Shown: one piece after another, positions 18,140 through 28,747 of the stretch
Layout: each line of letters opens with the position of its first letter
Numbering within the stretch: the first letter of the stretch is position 1
Assembly: GCF_002585305.1 (NCBI RefSeq)
Contig: NZ_NUNF01000010.1
Span: 142,577 to 186,740, forward strand
Direction: 5' to 3'
DNA from: Bacillus sp. AFS037270
GTDB lineage: Bacteria > Bacillota > Bacilli > Bacillales_B > DSM-18226
DNA length: 44,164 bases
Notes under the pieces: model-generated
The model's database searches: none
Told to the model about the DNA's origin: nothing
What the model saw: the letters and a program-made list of their open reading frames with translations, nothing else
Position numbers and translations under genes: made by a program

Positions 18140-19082
18140 TGTACAGTTAGAAAATCCGGCAGAAGCTATTACGCTGCTAGGAAATTCTGATCAAAATCTA
18201 AAAACAATTGAAGAAGAGCTGAATGTATCGATTATTACAAGAGGTGAATCTGTCAGTTTATCCGGTGATGAAGATAAGGTGATTATGGCGGGGGAAATAA
18301 TTGACAGATTGATTTTTGTAATCCGAAAGGGTATAAATATAGGTCAACGAGACGTTCTTTATGCTATTCAAATGGCTCAAAAAGGCACACTAGATTATTT
18401 TGTGAATTTATATGAAGAAGAAATCGGTAAAAATATTAAAGGGAAAACGATTCGAATTAAGACGCTGGGGCAAAGACATTATGTGACAGCCATAAAGAAA
18501 AATGACTTAGTGTTTGGAATTGGTCCAGCCGGAACCGGTAAAACCTATCTTGCAGTCGTAATGGCCGTCAACGCTCTAAAAACAGGACAGGTAAATCGAA
18601 TTATTTTAACAAGACCTGCAGTGGAAGCTGGTGAAAGTTTGGGCTTCCTGCCAGGCGATTTAAAGGAAAAAGTTGACCCATATCTACGGCCTCTGTACGA
18701 TGCGCTAAACGATGTCCTAGGGGCAGAACATACCCAAAGGCTAATAGAACGAGGCACAATCGAAATTGCGCCGCTTGCCTATATGAGGGGCCGTACGCTA
18801 GATGACGCTTTCGTTATCTTAGATGAGGCGCAAAATACCACTCAAGCACAAATGAAAATGTTCTTGACCAGGCTGGGTTTTGGGTCAAAAATGGTGATAA
18901 CAGGTGACCAGACCCAAGTGGATTTACCGAAGGGTGTAAAATCAGGCCTAATTGTGGCAGAAGAGATTTTACAAAATGTAAAAGGGATTTCATTTATCTT
19001 TTTAGAACAAAGTGATGTAGTTCGTCATCCTCTTGTCGGCAGAATCATTGAAGCCTACGAAAAGAAGGGTAACCAACAGTAA
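18114..19082 (+). CDS. phoH: PhoH family ATPase
   Basis: A cytoplasmic P-loop ATPase related to the N-terminal half of superfamily I helicases. Roles in RNA metabolism are proposed because it sits beside ybeY and pgpH in many genomes. It has 322 residues, Walker A GPAGTGKT at 137-144, and Walker B FVILDEAQNTT near 235. An N-terminal region may bind nucleic acid. The frame extends back to 18069 inside yqfD, but AAGGAG at 18101-18106 is 7 bases before the ATG at 18114. Confidence 0.96.
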   Translation: MTEKLTTINVQLENPAEAITLLGNSDQNLKTIEEELNVSIITRGESVSLSGDEDKVIMAGEIIDRLIFVIRKGINIGQRDVLYAIQMAQKGTLDYFVNLYEEEIGKNIKGKTIRIKTLGQRHYVTAIKKNDLVFGIGPAGTGKTYLAVVMAVNALKTGQVNRIILTRPAVEAGESLGFLPGDLKEKVDPYLRPLYDALNDVLGAEHTQRLIERGTIEIAPLAYMRGRTLDDAFVILDEAQNTTQAQMKMFLTRLGFGSKMVITGDQTQVDLPKGVKSGLIVAEEILQNVKGISFIFLEQSDVVRHPLVGRIIEAYEKKGNQQ

Positions 19083-19090
19083 AAAAGAGG

Positions 19091-19142
19091 GGTAAACCTT
19101 TTTGGTTTATCAGGGATAAACCTTTTTGGTTTATCCCTTTTT
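19091..19142 (+). terminator. Tandem-hairpin terminator after phoH
   Basis: Two near-identical hairpins lie head to tail: GGTAAACC with GGTTTATC, then GGGATAAACC (19113-19122) with GGTTTATCCC (19128-19137) and a T run. The first arm could also pair with the last, so alternative folds exist. It looks like a small duplication of a terminator. Confidence 0.8.
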
Positions 19143-19201
19143 CCATATTTACACAAATATCTTCTATTTAAGGTGAAACTTTCCCGAAAAACTGATATGA
19201 T

Positions 19202-19230
19202 TTTACATAAAGCGTATTTTCTAGTAGTAT
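19202..19230 (+). promoter_or_regulatory. Possible sigma-A promoter of pgpH
   Basis: TTTACA (19202-19207), 17 bases, TAGTAT (19225-19230). It would start transcription near 19237, 50 bases before the pgpH start codon. Fair match, inferred only. Confidence 0.5.
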
Positions 19231-19286
19231 TTTGTTATTCTTTTACTATAACAATGATGAATAGGGCCGTGGTTGGGGGGATTTAG

Positions 19287-21464
19287 TTGGATAAACTACA
19301 GCAGAACTTCATACGGATACGAAAATTACTTGATATTACTTTTTTTCGCATTTTATTTTTTATTGTGCTAGGGATAGTTTTAGTTGGGGCGATCTACAAC
19401 AACGTTAAACCAGAAAAACTTGAGCTAAGCTTGTTCTCAGTAGCAGAAAATACCATTCGTTCTCCCGCAACAGTAGAAGACAAGGAAAGTACCGAAAACA
19501 AACGGAAAGAGGCAATAAATCAGGTACAGCCTGTATACGCTTTGAAAAATGAATATACACAAAATCGAGTTGATTTAATTTCTTCTATTTTTCAATCAGC
19601 GATAGAGGTTAATAATGAAATTGAGGAAGATAAGAGAAAACAGGAAGAAAAAGCTTCAGAAGAAACGATAACGATAAAGGAACCAAGTGATTCCGATAAA
19701 GAGTCACAGCTAAAAGCAAAATTGACTTCAAGTGTTTCGAAGGATCTTTCTAATCAAGTTTTTACTGCCTTAATTCATGCTGATAATGATGAACTAGCTA
19801 TTGCGAAAGATTTAACTGTTACGGCAATCAGTAATGTGATGACCAAAAGAATTTCTGCTGATGAGGTGGAAAATGCTAAGAAGAGGGTAGAAGAAGAATT
19901 AAAGTACACCACCTTAAATGATGAATTAAAATTAGCTGCTATTGAATTAGGGCGATATGCTGTCATTCAAAATGAGTTTTATGATCCTAATGCAACAGAG
20001 GAACTCAGACAACAGGCCGCAGAAAAGGTTGAGCCTGTAAAAATCCTTCAGGGACAAATTATTGCTGAAGAAGGGGAATTAATTAATCAGGATATATATC
20101 GGCAATTAAAATTGGTAGGTCTCATAAACAATAACCATTCATATAAGCCGCTTATTGGTTTAATCGTGTTAATTACCATAAGCCTATCAGCTATTTATTA
20201 CTATTTTCATCAAATGAAATCACTCCCGGAGAAGCGCCAAACCGCCTTATTATTGTATGGGATTATTTTTATTCTCTCGATTTTTATCATGAAAATCATT
20301 AGTATCCTGCAAGTTTTTAGCTTTGAGGGCATTGGTTATATTTTTCCGGCTGCAATGAGTGGAATGTTAATTAAAATATTAATTGATGAAAAGCTGGCTA
20401 TTTTTATGTCGATCCTTTTGGCTGTATGCGGGAGTATCCTTTTTAATGAGGGAATTACCGGAACACTTAATTTTTCCGTAGGGATCTATATCCTTTTTAG
20501 CAGTATTGCAGCTATTCTGTTTTTAAACAGTCAAAATCGCCGTTCAAAAATATTCCAATCTGGTTCCTTCGCAGCGATTATTAATGTGTTTACAATAGGT
20601 GCGTTAATGCTGCTCCCCAATGGCCAGTATTCAGGAATGGAGTACGGCTACTATCTAATCACAGCACTTGTATCCGGGATCAGCTCTGCTGTGTTGACTG
20701 TAGGGTTATTACCATTTTTTGAAGCAAGCTTTGGAATTCTTTCTTCGATAAGGCTGATTGAATTGTCAAACCCTAATCACCCACTCCTAAGAAAAATACT
20801 AATGGAGGCCCCCGGAACTTATCATCATAGCGTAATGGTGGCAAATTTAGCTGAATCTGCCTGCGAGGCCATTGGGGCAAATGGGCTATTAGCAAGGGTT
20901 GGTAGTTATTATCATGATATTGGAAAAACCAAAAGGCCGAACTTCTTTATCGAAAACCAAATAAACCATGACAATCCCCATGATAGGCTGCCGCCAGATA
21001 AAAGTGCACACATTATTATTGCTCATGTAATCGATGGAGCGGCTATCTTAAAGAAATATCACATGCCGAAAGAAATTATTGATATCGCAGAGCAGCATCA
21101 TGGAACAACATTGCTAAAATTCTTTTACCATAAAGCTCTTCAGAGCGAATCGGATAGTAAAGAAGAGGAATTTCGCTATCCCGGCCCTAAAGCACAAACA
21201 AAGGAATCTGCGATCGTTGGTATCGCGGATAGTGTAGAGGCAGCAGTACGCTCGTTATCACAGCCTACACCAGAAGTAATCGAATCGCTTGTAAGAAAAA
21301 TTGTGGCTGAACGGCTTGAAGATGGGCAGCTAAACGAATGTGATATTACGATGAGAGAAATTGAAACAGTCTCTCACGCATTATGTGAGACTTTAAAGGG
21401 GATATTTCATTCAAGAATTGAGTATCCAGAATTAACAAATACAAAGCAGGTGAAGCAAGCATGA
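19287..21464 (+). CDS. pgpH: Cyclic-di-AMP phosphodiesterase PgpH (7TMR-HDED family)
   Basis: A membrane enzyme that hydrolyses c-di-AMP, the second messenger for K+ and osmotic control in Firmicutes. It has 725 residues: an N-terminal membrane helix, an extracellular 7TMR-HDED domain (about 50-280), and seven membrane helices (about 285-480). The cytoplasmic HD domain has HHSVMVANLAES, then YYHDIGK with the His-Asp pair, and a further HH in the AEQHHG motif. TTG start after GGGGGG. The end overlaps ybeY by four bases. Confidence 0.95.
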   Translation: MDKLQQNFIRIRKLLDITFFRILFFIVLGIVLVGAIYNNVKPEKLELSLFSVAENTIRSPATVEDKESTENKRKEAINQVQPVYALKNEYTQNRVDLISSIFQSAIEVNNEIEEDKRKQEEKASEETITIKEPSDSDKESQLKAKLTSSVSKDLSNQVFTALIHADNDELAIAKDLTVTAISNVMTKRISADEVENAKKRVEEELKYTTLNDELKLAAIELGRYAVIQNEFYDPNATEELRQQAAEKVEPVKILQGQIIAEEGELINQDIYRQLKLVGLINNNHSYKPLIGLIVLITISLSAIYYYFHQMKSLPEKRQTALLLYGIIFILSIFIMKIISILQVFSFEGIGYIFPAAMSGMLIKILIDEKLAIFMSILLAVCGSILFNEGITGTLNFSVGIYILFSSIAAILFLNSQNRRSKIFQSGSFAAIINVFTIGALMLLPNGQYSGMEYGYYLITALVSGISSAVLTVGLLPFFEASFGILSSIRLIELSNPNHPLLRKILMEAPGTYHHSVMVANLAESACEAIGANGLLARVGSYYHDIGKTKRPNFFIENQINHDNPHDRLPPDKSAHIIIAHVIDGAAILKKYHMPKEIIDIAEQHHGTTLLKFFYHKALQSESDSKEEEFRYPGPKAQTKESAIVGIADSVEAAVRSLSQPTPEVIESLVRKIVAERLEDGQLNECDITMREIETVSHALCETLKGIFHSRIEYPELTNTKQVKQA

Positions 21465-21931
21465 CATTACTCATTGATAGTGTGGACGAAACAAATGAAT
21501 TGACAGAGCAGCAAATGCTTGAAATAGAAAGAATAATTAATTTTGCTGCTAGGAAGCAGCTGATTGAAGAGCATAGTGAGGTATCTATAACCTATGTTTC
21601 GAATGAGAGGATTCAAGAAATTAATCGTGAATACCGAGATAAAGATACTCCCACGGATGTCATTTCATTTGCAATGGAAGAGCTTGGAGAGGGTGAGGTA
21701 GAACTATCAGGAATGGATATGCCCCGAATCCTAGGCGATATTATTATCTCGATCCCAAGGACAAAGGAGCAGGCTGAGGAATATGGCCATTCTTTCGAGC
21801 GAGAGTTAGGATTTTTAGCCGTCCATGGCTTCCTTCATCTTTTAGGCTTTGATCACATGACAGAGGAAGATGAAAAGGAAATGTTTACATTGCAAAAGGA
21901 AATTTTGAACGATTATGGACTCACACGATAA
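21461..21931 (+). CDS. ybeY: Endoribonuclease YbeY (rRNA maturation factor)
   Basis: A metal-dependent RNase needed for 16S rRNA 3' end maturation and ribosome quality control. The 156 residues carry the zinc motif H-x3-H-x5-H at His122, His126 and His132 (HGFLHLLGFDH), plus the DTPTDVISF signature near residue 62. ATG overlaps the pgpH stop, so translation is coupled. The last 17 bases overlap dgkA. Same gene order as B. subtilis, where it is yqfG. Confidence 0.97.
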   Translation: MTLLIDSVDETNELTEQQMLEIERIINFAARKQLIEEHSEVSITYVSNERIQEINREYRDKDTPTDVISFAMEELGEGEVELSGMDMPRILGDIIISIPRTKEQAEEYGHSFERELGFLAVHGFLHLLGFDHMTEEDEKEMFTLQKEILNDYGLTR

Positions 21932-22295
21932 ACGGAAACGATTCGTCTTATTAAATTCCTTTTCGTATGCAGTTGCAGGAATTCTGACAGCTGCTCAAAA
22001 CGAAAGAAATATGCGATTTCATCTTATTAGCTCACTAATCGTTTTAGTGTTATCTTTTTATTTTTCAATATCAAAACTAGAGTGGATTTTCATTCTCTTC
22101 GCAATTGGGGGGATGTTTGCCCTAGAATTAATGAATACTGCAATTGAGCGGGTAGTAGACCTGGTTACAGCAGAATTTCATCCGCTTGCAAAACAGGCAA
22201 AAGATATTGCCGCTGGAGCTGTTTTCATTTATTCGATATTAACAGTAATCGTGGGCATCATCATTTTTTTACCCTATGTATTAAAGCAGTTCTAG
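21915..22295 (+). CDS. dgkA: Undecaprenol / diacylglycerol kinase DgkA
   Basis: A small trimeric membrane kinase. The Gram-positive enzyme phosphorylates undecaprenol and so recycles the lipid carrier of cell-wall synthesis. The 126 residues show three membrane helices and the active-site motifs QNERNMRFH (about 27-35) and ELMNTAIERVVD (about 70-81). The MDSHDK start lies inside the end of ybeY with a weak ribosome site, suggesting coupled translation. Some annotations call it diacylglycerol kinase. Confidence 0.94.
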   Translation: MDSHDKRKRFVLLNSFSYAVAGILTAAQNERNMRFHLISSLIVLVLSFYFSISKLEWIFILFAIGGMFALELMNTAIERVVDLVTAEFHPLAKQAKDIAAGAVFIYSILTVIVGIIIFLPYVLKQF

Positions 22296-22337
22296 AAAGG
22301 TTACTAATTAACAGGATTTTAACTAATTTGAAATACG

Positions 22338-22365
22338 TTGACCATTTCGGTAAAATAACTAAAAT
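22338..22365 (+). promoter_or_regulatory. Possible promoter of cdd-era
   Basis: TTGACC (22338-22343), 16 bases, TAAAAT (22360-22365). The leader would be about 140 bases and ends with a small perfect hairpin, CAGCAG-ATTC-CTGCTG (22482-22497), just before the cdd ribosome site. A second TAAAAT at 22469-22474 lacks a good -35. Confidence 0.45.
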
Positions 22366-22466
22366 AATTTATTTTTAGAAGACAAGTTACATTATGAGAA
22401 AATTCTAACTTTTTAAAATTTTTTATTACTTTTTCGCTACACCTAATGATTTTCTCTAATATTTGA

Positions 22467-23809
<1,343 letters not shown>

Positions 23810-23826
<17 letters not shown>

Positions 23827-23956
23827 CAAAACCCTATCTAAAATATTAACTATTAAACAAGATTATGCATGGACAACATTAACAATTATTTCGTCTTATA
23901 TTTTGGCAAAGGCAGGCTATGATAATTATAAGGTTTGGGATTTAACATTAGGCTAG
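23810..23956 (+). CDS. Possible small protein overlapping the end of era
   Basis: An open frame of 48 residues begins with ATG in the last codons of era, in another frame, and fills the gap before yqzL. It has a hydrophobic, aromatic-rich second half ([17 protein letters not shown]). There is no convincing ribosome site, and an ATG at 23816 would be an alternative. I do not recognise it. It could be chance, a translationally coupled small protein, or a remnant. Codon use is not obviously wrong for coding. Confidence 0.25.
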
Positions 23957-23983
23957 TCTAAATAATGAAAGGTGGGGTTTTCG

Positions 23984-24127
23984 ATGATGGATTTTACGTG
24001 GAAAGTATTCCTCCAGACAGGTAATATTGACACATATCTTCTCTTTAAGGAGCTTGAGAAGGAAAACCAAGAAATACCCGGAAATCAGAATGAAGATCTA
24101 GCACAAATTGATTTTCCCGTTTCATAA
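23984..24127 (+). CDS. yqzL: YqzL family small protein
   Basis: A 47-residue protein starting MMDFTWKVFLQTGNIDTYLL, the conserved beginning of the YqzL family found between era and recO in Bacillus. The tail is acidic (ENQEIPGNQNEDL). Function is unknown. GGTGGGG at 23971-23977 is the ribosome site; of two adjacent ATGs the first is taken. It ends 36 bases before recO and is likely part of the same transcript. Confidence 0.85.
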   Translation: MMDFTWKVFLQTGNIDTYLLFKELEKENQEIPGNQNEDLAQIDFPVS

Positions 24128-24163
24128 GTTTGTTTTCGCTCTTACGTTAGAAGGTGACAAAAA

Positions 24164-24916
24164 ATGCTTCAGAAATATGAAGGCATTGTCATTAGAACCA
24201 CAGATTATGGTGAAACTAATAAGATAGTAACGATATATACCAGAGAAGGTGGTAAGATTGGCGTTATGGCTCGTGGAGCCAAAAAGCCAAATAGCCGCCT
24301 TTCCTCTATTTCCCAGCTGTTTACACATGGATATTTCCTCTTGCAAACCGGTTCTGGTTTAGGGAGCCTGCAGCAGGGAGAAATCATCACTTCCTTGCGC
24401 GCTATTGGAGAGGATATTTTTTTAACAGCCTATGCCAGTTATATTGTTGAATTAACAGATCGATGTACTGAGGATAAAAAACCAAACCCGTTTCATTTTG
24501 AATTGCTTTATCAGACACTTAATTATATGAATGAAGGTTTTGATCCTGATATACTCATGAATATATACGAGATGAAGATGTTAAATGTAATGGGCCTCTA
24601 CCCGATTTTAGATCGATGTTCTATCTGCGGCAGTTCAGACGGTCATTTTTCATTTTCAATTCGGGAAGGCGGATTTATCTGTCATCGCTGTTTGGATAAA
24701 GATCCATATCATTTTCCATTATTACCAGCAACTGTTAAATTATTACGGCTATTTTATTATTTTGATCTTACCCGCTTAGGAAATATTTCAGTTAAAGACG
24801 AAACGAAGGCTGAATTGAAAAAAATTATCACAGCCTACTATGATGAGTATTCAGGTCTTCATCTTAAATCTAAAAAGTTTCTTAATTCGATGGATCATTT
24901 TCGTAATCTGTTATAG
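24164..24916 (+). CDS. recO: DNA repair protein RecO
   Basis: RecO works with RecF and RecR to load RecA at gaps and promotes annealing of SSB-coated DNA. It has 250 residues: an N-terminal OB fold (residues 1-80), a helical middle, and a zinc finger formed by Cys152, Cys155, Cys173 and Cys176. AGAAGGTGA precedes the ATG. There is no clear terminator before the glyS promoter. Confidence 0.97.
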   Translation: MLQKYEGIVIRTTDYGETNKIVTIYTREGGKIGVMARGAKKPNSRLSSISQLFTHGYFLLQTGSGLGSLQQGEIITSLRAIGEDIFLTAYASYIVELTDRCTEDKKPNPFHFELLYQTLNYMNEGFDPDILMNIYEMKMLNVMGLYPILDRCSICGSSDGHFSFSIREGGFICHRCLDKDPYHFPLLPATVKLLRLFYYFDLTRLGNISVKDETKAELKKIITAYYDEYSGLHLKSKKFLNSMDHFRNLL

Positions 24917-24924
24917 TTACCTTG

Positions 24925-24953
24925 TTGACAATGTTAGAAGTTTTCGTTACTAT
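24925..24953 (+). promoter_or_regulatory. Sigma-A promoter of glyS
   Basis: Perfect TTGACA (24925-24930), 17 bases, TACTAT (24948-24953). Start near 24960, giving a leader of about 330 bases that contains the T-box. Confidence 0.7.
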
Positions 24954-25034
24954 TTCCTTAATAAAGGCTATTTTCGCATATATTATTAAGGTCCAAAAGC
25001 AACAAAGCTTACGAAAAGAGCCTCAATAAAATAT

Positions 25035-25247
25035 TTGCATTGACGGAGAGTAGTAATTAGCCAACTCTATAAAAGCGAACCTAGGGCGGTGTGAGCTAGG
25101 GTATAGGGCACTAATGAAGGCGTTCCTGAGCAATCGTGTTGAAGAAACACAATTTAAGGAGGCTGCATTTAAAGCAGCAAATAGGGTGGAACCGCGGGTA
25201 ACTCTCGTCCCTATGCTTGTCAAAAGCATAGAGACGGGAGTTTTTTT
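25035..25247 (+). promoter_or_regulatory. Glycine T-box riboswitch with terminator/antiterminator
   Basis: The T-box sequence AGGGTGGAACCGCGGG is at 25183-25198. Stem I includes the AGTAGTA region (25050s) and the apical GGTGTGAGC (25088-25096). Its 3' side carries the specifier GAA-GGC-GTTCC, with GGC (glycine) at 25119-25121. The terminator pairs CTATGCTT with AAGCATAG and CGTC with GACG (25206-25236), followed by seven Ts. Uncharged tRNA-Gly (anticodon GCC) should favour the antiterminator and switch on glyS. The 5' boundary is approximate. Confidence 0.95.
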
Positions 25248-25288
25248 ATGTCTCCCACTATCCATTTAAAAAAAGGAGCGAGAAAACA

Positions 25289-26671
25289 ATGAATGTAACA
25301 ATGGAACAAATCGTTTCACATGCGAAACACAGAGGATTTATTTTTCCTGGGTCAGAGATATATGGAGGTTTAGCTAATACTTGGGATTACGGTCCATTAG
25401 GCGTAGAATTTAAAAACAATATCAAACAGGCTTGGTGGAAAAAATTTGTTCAAGAGTCTCCTTATAATGTCGGCTTAGATGCCAGCATCTTAATGAATCC
25501 AAGAACTTGGGAAGCCTCAGGTCATATTGGTAATTTTAATGACCCAATGATTGACTGTAAAAACTGTAAGGCCCGTCATCGTGCAGACAAACTAATTGAA
25601 AATGCCCTTGAGGAAAAAGGCATAGAAATGGTGGTAGACGGGCTTCCATTCGAAAAGATGGAAGAATTAATTAAGGAACATAACATTGCTTGTCCTGACT
25701 GTGGCAGCCATGATTTTACCGGTATTCGCCAGTTCAATTTAATGTTTAAAACATTCCAAGGGGTAACGGAAACTAGTACAAATGAAATTTTCCTTCGTCC
25801 GGAAACCGCTCAAGGTATTTTTGTAAATTTTAAAAATGTACAACGGACAATGAGGAAAAAGTTACCGTTTGGGATTGCACAGATTGGTAAAAGCTTCCGA
25901 AATGAAATTACCCCTGGTAATTTTACATTCCGAACAAGAGAATTTGAACAAATGGAGCTTGAATTTTTCTGCAAACCGGGTGAGGAGCTAAAATGGTTCG
26001 ATTATTGGAAGCATTTTGCTGAAAACTGGTTATTATCTCTAGGTCTAACAAAGGAAAACATTAGGCTTCGTGACCATTCAGAAGATGAGCTTTCCCACTA
26101 TAGTAATGCGACAACAGATTTTGAGTTTAAATTTCCGTTTGGCTGGGGCGAACTGTGGGGCGTAGCTTCAAGAACAGATTATGATTTGAAGCAGCATATG
26201 GATTTTTCTGGTGAAGATTTCCATTATTTAGATCAGGAAACGAATGAAAGGTATGTACCATATTGTATTGAACCATCACTTGGTGCTGACAGGGTTACGC
26301 TAGCTTTCTTAATCGATGCCTATGATGAAGAACAGCTTGAAGACGGTACTTCAAGAACGGTGATGCATTTCCATCCTGCATTAGCACCATATAAAGCTGC
26401 GGTATTACCGTTATCGAAAAAACTGTCTGAAGAGGCGAAAGAGGTATTTGCTGATTTATCAAAACACTTTACGGTGGATTATGATGAAGCAGGCTCTATC
26501 GGTAAACGCTACCGCCGCCATGATGAAATTGGTACACCATTCTGTATTACCTATGATTTTGACTCTAAAGAAGACCACATGGTTACAGTGCGTGACAGAG
26601 ATACAATGGAACAAACCCGTCTCCCTATTTCTGAGTTAGTAAACTTTTTACAAGAAAAAATGGTGTTTTAA
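25289..26671 (+). CDS. glyS: Glycine--tRNA ligase, single-subunit (alpha2) type
   Basis: A class II aminoacyl-tRNA synthetase that charges tRNA-Gly. The 460 residues belong to the homodimeric type seen in Staphylococcus and the B. cereus group, unlike the GlyQ/GlyS tetramer of B. subtilis. Visible are motif 1 near [13 protein letters not shown], a zinc site C-x2-C at Cys90/Cys93 with a later CPDC, motif 2 [19 protein letters not shown] and motif 3 [12 protein letters not shown]. The C-terminal anticodon domain follows. GGAGCG precedes the ATG. Controlled by the glycine T-box upstream. Confidence 0.98.
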   Translation: MNVTMEQIVSHAKHRGFIFPGSEIYGGLANTWDYGPLGVEFKNNIKQAWWKKFVQESPYNVGLDASILMNPRTWEASGHIGNFNDPMIDCKNCKARHRADKLIENALEEKGIEMVVDGLPFEKMEELIKEHNIACPDCGSHDFTGIRQFNLMFKTFQGVTETSTNEIFLRPETAQGIFVNFKNVQRTMRKKLPFGIAQIGKSFRNEITPGNFTFRTREFEQMELEFFCKPGEELKWFDYWKHFAENWLLSLGLTKENIRLRDHSEDELSHYSNATTDFEFKFPFGWGELWGVASRTDYDLKQHMDFSGEDFHYLDQETNERYVPYCIEPSLGADRVTLAFLIDAYDEEQLEDGTSRTVMHFHPALAPYKAAVLPLSKKLSEEAKEVFADLSKHFTVDYDEAGSIGKRYRRHDEIGTPFCITYDFDSKEDHMVTVRDRDTMEQTRLPISELVNFLQEKMVF

Positions 26672-26678
26672 GTAAGCT

Positions 26679-26703
26679 AAAGGTGCGGTTGTCCGCACCT
26701 TTT
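26679..26703 (+). terminator. Terminator of glyS
   Basis: AAAGGTGCGG pairs with CCGCACCTTT around TTGT. The T tail is short (TTT then ATC). Confidence 0.8.
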
Positions 26704-26720
26704 ATCTTTAACCATTATTA

Positions 26721-26749
26721 TTTAAAATAGCGGAGAAGTAGTATATAAT
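26721..26749 (+). promoter_or_regulatory. Probable promoter of ccpN-ppsR
   Basis: TTTAAA (26721-26726), 17 bases, perfect TATAAT (26744-26749). Moderate -35. Start near 26756. Confidence 0.5.
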
Positions 26750-26794
26750 ATTTCTAAATCAAACGAGGCAAGAGATTAATGTATTTTTAAGGTG

Positions 26795-27430
26795 GTGAGG
26801 ACAATCGAACTGACTAAACGCCAGGAACATATATTACAGATCGTAAAAGATAATGGTCCAATTACTGGTGAGCAAATTGCGGACCAATTGAGTTTAACAC
26901 GTGCTACATTACGGCCTGATTTGGCAATCCTAACAATGGCAGGCTTTTTGGATGCACGGCCGCGGGTTGGCTATTTTTATACTGGAAAGTCGGGGACTCA
27001 GCTATTGACTGAAAACCTACAGAAAATTTATGTCTCGGATTATCAATCTATCCCTGTGGTAGTAGGTGAAAGTGTTTCGGTTTATGATGCGATCTGTACG
27101 ATGTTTCTTGAAGATGTGGGTACTTTATTCGTAGTGGATCAAAACTCGAATCTAGTCGGGGTATTGTCGAGGAAAGACTTATTGCGGGCAAGTATTGGCA
27201 AACAAGAGCTTACCAGTATCCCTATCAATATCATCATGACAAGGATGCCGAACATAACAACATGTGAACGGGAAGATTTATTAATTGATGTTGCCAGGAA
27301 ACTAATTGAAAAGCAAATCGATGCCTTGCCTGTCGTAAAAAAATCGGAGACAGGGTATGAGGTTATTGGCAGAGTGACAAAAACAAACATTACAAAAGCC
27401 TTTTTGGCTTTAGCTGATGAGGAAAGATAA
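26795..27430 (+). CDS. ccpN: Transcriptional repressor CcpN (HTH plus CBS domains)
   Basis: In B. subtilis CcpN represses the gluconeogenic genes gapB and pckA and the sRNA SR1 on glucose, sensing ATP/ADP. It has 211 residues, with a DeoR-like winged helix (about 5-65, ending ARPRVGYFYTG) and two CBS domains. No ATG fits. The first possible starts are GTG at 26792 and GTG at 26795; the latter gives MRTIELTKRQ, in register with the B. subtilis protein. The purine stretch AAGGTGG overlaps these codons, so an even later start, including the rare ATC at 26804, cannot be excluded. Operon with ppsR. Confidence 0.93.
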   Translation: MRTIELTKRQEHILQIVKDNGPITGEQIADQLSLTRATLRPDLAILTMAGFLDARPRVGYFYTGKSGTQLLTENLQKIYVSDYQSIPVVVGESVSVYDAICTMFLEDVGTLFVVDQNSNLVGVLSRKDLLRASIGKQELTSIPINIIMTRMPNITTCEREDLLIDVARKLIEKQIDALPVVKKSETGYEVIGRVTKTNITKAFLALADEER

Positions 27431-27456
27431 ATAGGAAATGGAGATGATGAGGGAGA

Positions 27457-28266
27457 ATGAGCGAGCCGATCATTTATGTGGTCTCTGATTCAGTTGGGGA
27501 GACAGCTGAATTAGTTACGAAAGCAGCGATTAGCCAGTTCAATGGATCTGGTATGAAATTAAAGAGATTTCCTTATGTGGAGGATAAAGAACATATCGAA
27601 GAGGTTTTATCCCTGGTTTCCAATGATAAGGGAATGATTGCTTATACCCTTGTAAAGCCAGATATGCGTACATATTTGAAGGAGAGAGCCGATGAAGACG
27701 GTATACAAGCTGTTGATTTAATCGGGCCTATTATTGATCAAATTCAAATTTTCAGCGGGAAAACGCCATTATGTGAACCTGGTTTGGTAAGGAAACTTGA
27801 TGAAGATTATTTTAAAAAGGTTGAGGCAATCGAATTTGCAGTAAAATATGATGATGGACGAGATCCAAGAGGTCTCTTAAAGGCTGATATCGTTTTGATT
27901 GGAGTTTCAAGAACCTCTAAAACCCCATTATCTCAGTATTTGGCACATAAACGGTTAAAGGTGGCCAATGTACCGCTGGTTCCGGAAGTAGATCCGCCGG
28001 AAGAACTATATAAAGTTCCAATTGATAAGTGCTTCGGGTTGAAAATAAGTCCGGAAAAGTTAAATAATATTAGAAGAGAACGGCTGCTTTCCCTAGGATT
28101 AAACGATCAAGCAAGCTATGCTAATATTGAACGGATTAAAGAGGAATTAACCTTCTTTGAGAAGATTGTAAAGAGAATTAAGTGTCCGGTGATTGATGTG
28201 ACCAATAAAGCAGTCGAAGAGACCGCAAATGTTATACTAAATTATATTCAAAAGGGAAGATTCTAA
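27457..28266 (+). CDS. Pyruvate, phosphate dikinase regulatory protein (kinase/phosphorylase; YqfL type)
   Basis: A DUF299 bifunctional kinase/pyrophosphorylase. In organisms with pyruvate-phosphate dikinase it switches that enzyme by ADP-dependent threonine phosphorylation. In B. subtilis YqfL is genetically linked to CcpN activity. The 269 residues carry the P-loop GVSRTSKT at 149-156 and the N-terminal [13 protein letters not shown] signature. It lies 26 bases after ccpN, the same pair as in B. subtilis. No dikinase gene is in this window, so the real target here is open. Confidence 0.92.
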   Translation: MSEPIIYVVSDSVGETAELVTKAAISQFNGSGMKLKRFPYVEDKEHIEEVLSLVSNDKGMIAYTLVKPDMRTYLKERADEDGIQAVDLIGPIIDQIQIFSGKTPLCEPGLVRKLDEDYFKKVEAIEFAVKYDDGRDPRGLLKADIVLIGVSRTSKTPLSQYLAHKRLKVANVPLVPEVDPPEELYKVPIDKCFGLKISPEKLNNIRRERLLSLGLNDQASYANIERIKEELTFFEKIVKRIKCPVIDVTNKAVEETANVILNYIQKGRF

Positions 28267-28294
28267 CACATAGTCAATTGATTATGTGTTTTTT
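28265..28294 (+). terminator. Terminator of ccpN-ppsR
   Basis: AACACATA (28265-28272) pairs with TATGTGTT (28283-28290), and the loop contains the palindrome TCAATTGA. TTTT follows. It overlaps the last stop codon. Confidence 0.75.
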
Positions 28295-28447
28295 AACTTA
28301 AAAAAATCGAAAAAAAGTTATGGTAAAATGATAACGAATATACTATAATAAAAAATTGTGATAAAAATATATCTTTTTAGGTTTAGAGTTGCATTAGAAC
28401 GAATAAACTATTTATTGTTAGATGTCAAGGCAGCCCCCTAAAAAAAA

Positions 28448-28747
28448 TTCGACATAAATCCTTTTTATAAAAGTTATCTGATTAAGAAGGAATATGCGGA
28501 GTGATGTAGAATTTATACTTATGGATAAGGCAAATCGGCTATTTTTGTCGATTCAGATTCTTGCCCGGTCAAAATGAAATTGTCGAAATCGTATTTAAAA
28601 TTCCGCTAACGTTTATTTTGCTGCTTCCTACGTTCATCATGTGAAAGAAAAATATTACATATAGAGGAGAATACGAAAGAGGGTAAATACTAATCATTTT
28701 AAGGACCAAGCAAGATTTGTGATGAAATTAACAAAAATTTTGTCGAA
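28448..28747. promoter_or_regulatory. Cluster of Spo0A-box motifs upstream of dnaG
   Basis: The 7-base Spo0A box TGTCGAA occurs exactly three times: 28448-28454 (minus strand, read as TTCGACA), 28581-28587 (plus) and 28741-28747 (plus). A 6/7 match, TGTCGAT, lies at 28546-28552. They surround a sigma-H promoter. Clustering suggests control by Spo0A~P; binding is not shown. Confidence 0.5.
28486..28514 (+). promoter_or_regulatory. Sigma-H promoter of dnaG-sigA
   Basis: GAAGGAATA (28486-28494) matches RNAGGAWWW, and GTAGAATTT (28506-28514) matches RNNGAATWW, with 11 bases between. This is a full match to the sigma-H consensus. In B. subtilis the dnaG-sigA operon also has a sigma-H promoter, active on entry into sporulation. 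The start would be near 28521, leaving a 290-base leader. Confidence 0.7.

Noticed and set aside
19091..19142. Riboswitch or short CRISPR-like array after phoH
   Set aside because: Only two units, self-complementary and followed by a T run; explained as a duplicated terminator.
19191..19220. Second sigma-W promoter before pgpH (GGTGAAACTTT)
   Set aside because: TGAAAC is present, but no CGTA occurs at 16-17 bases.
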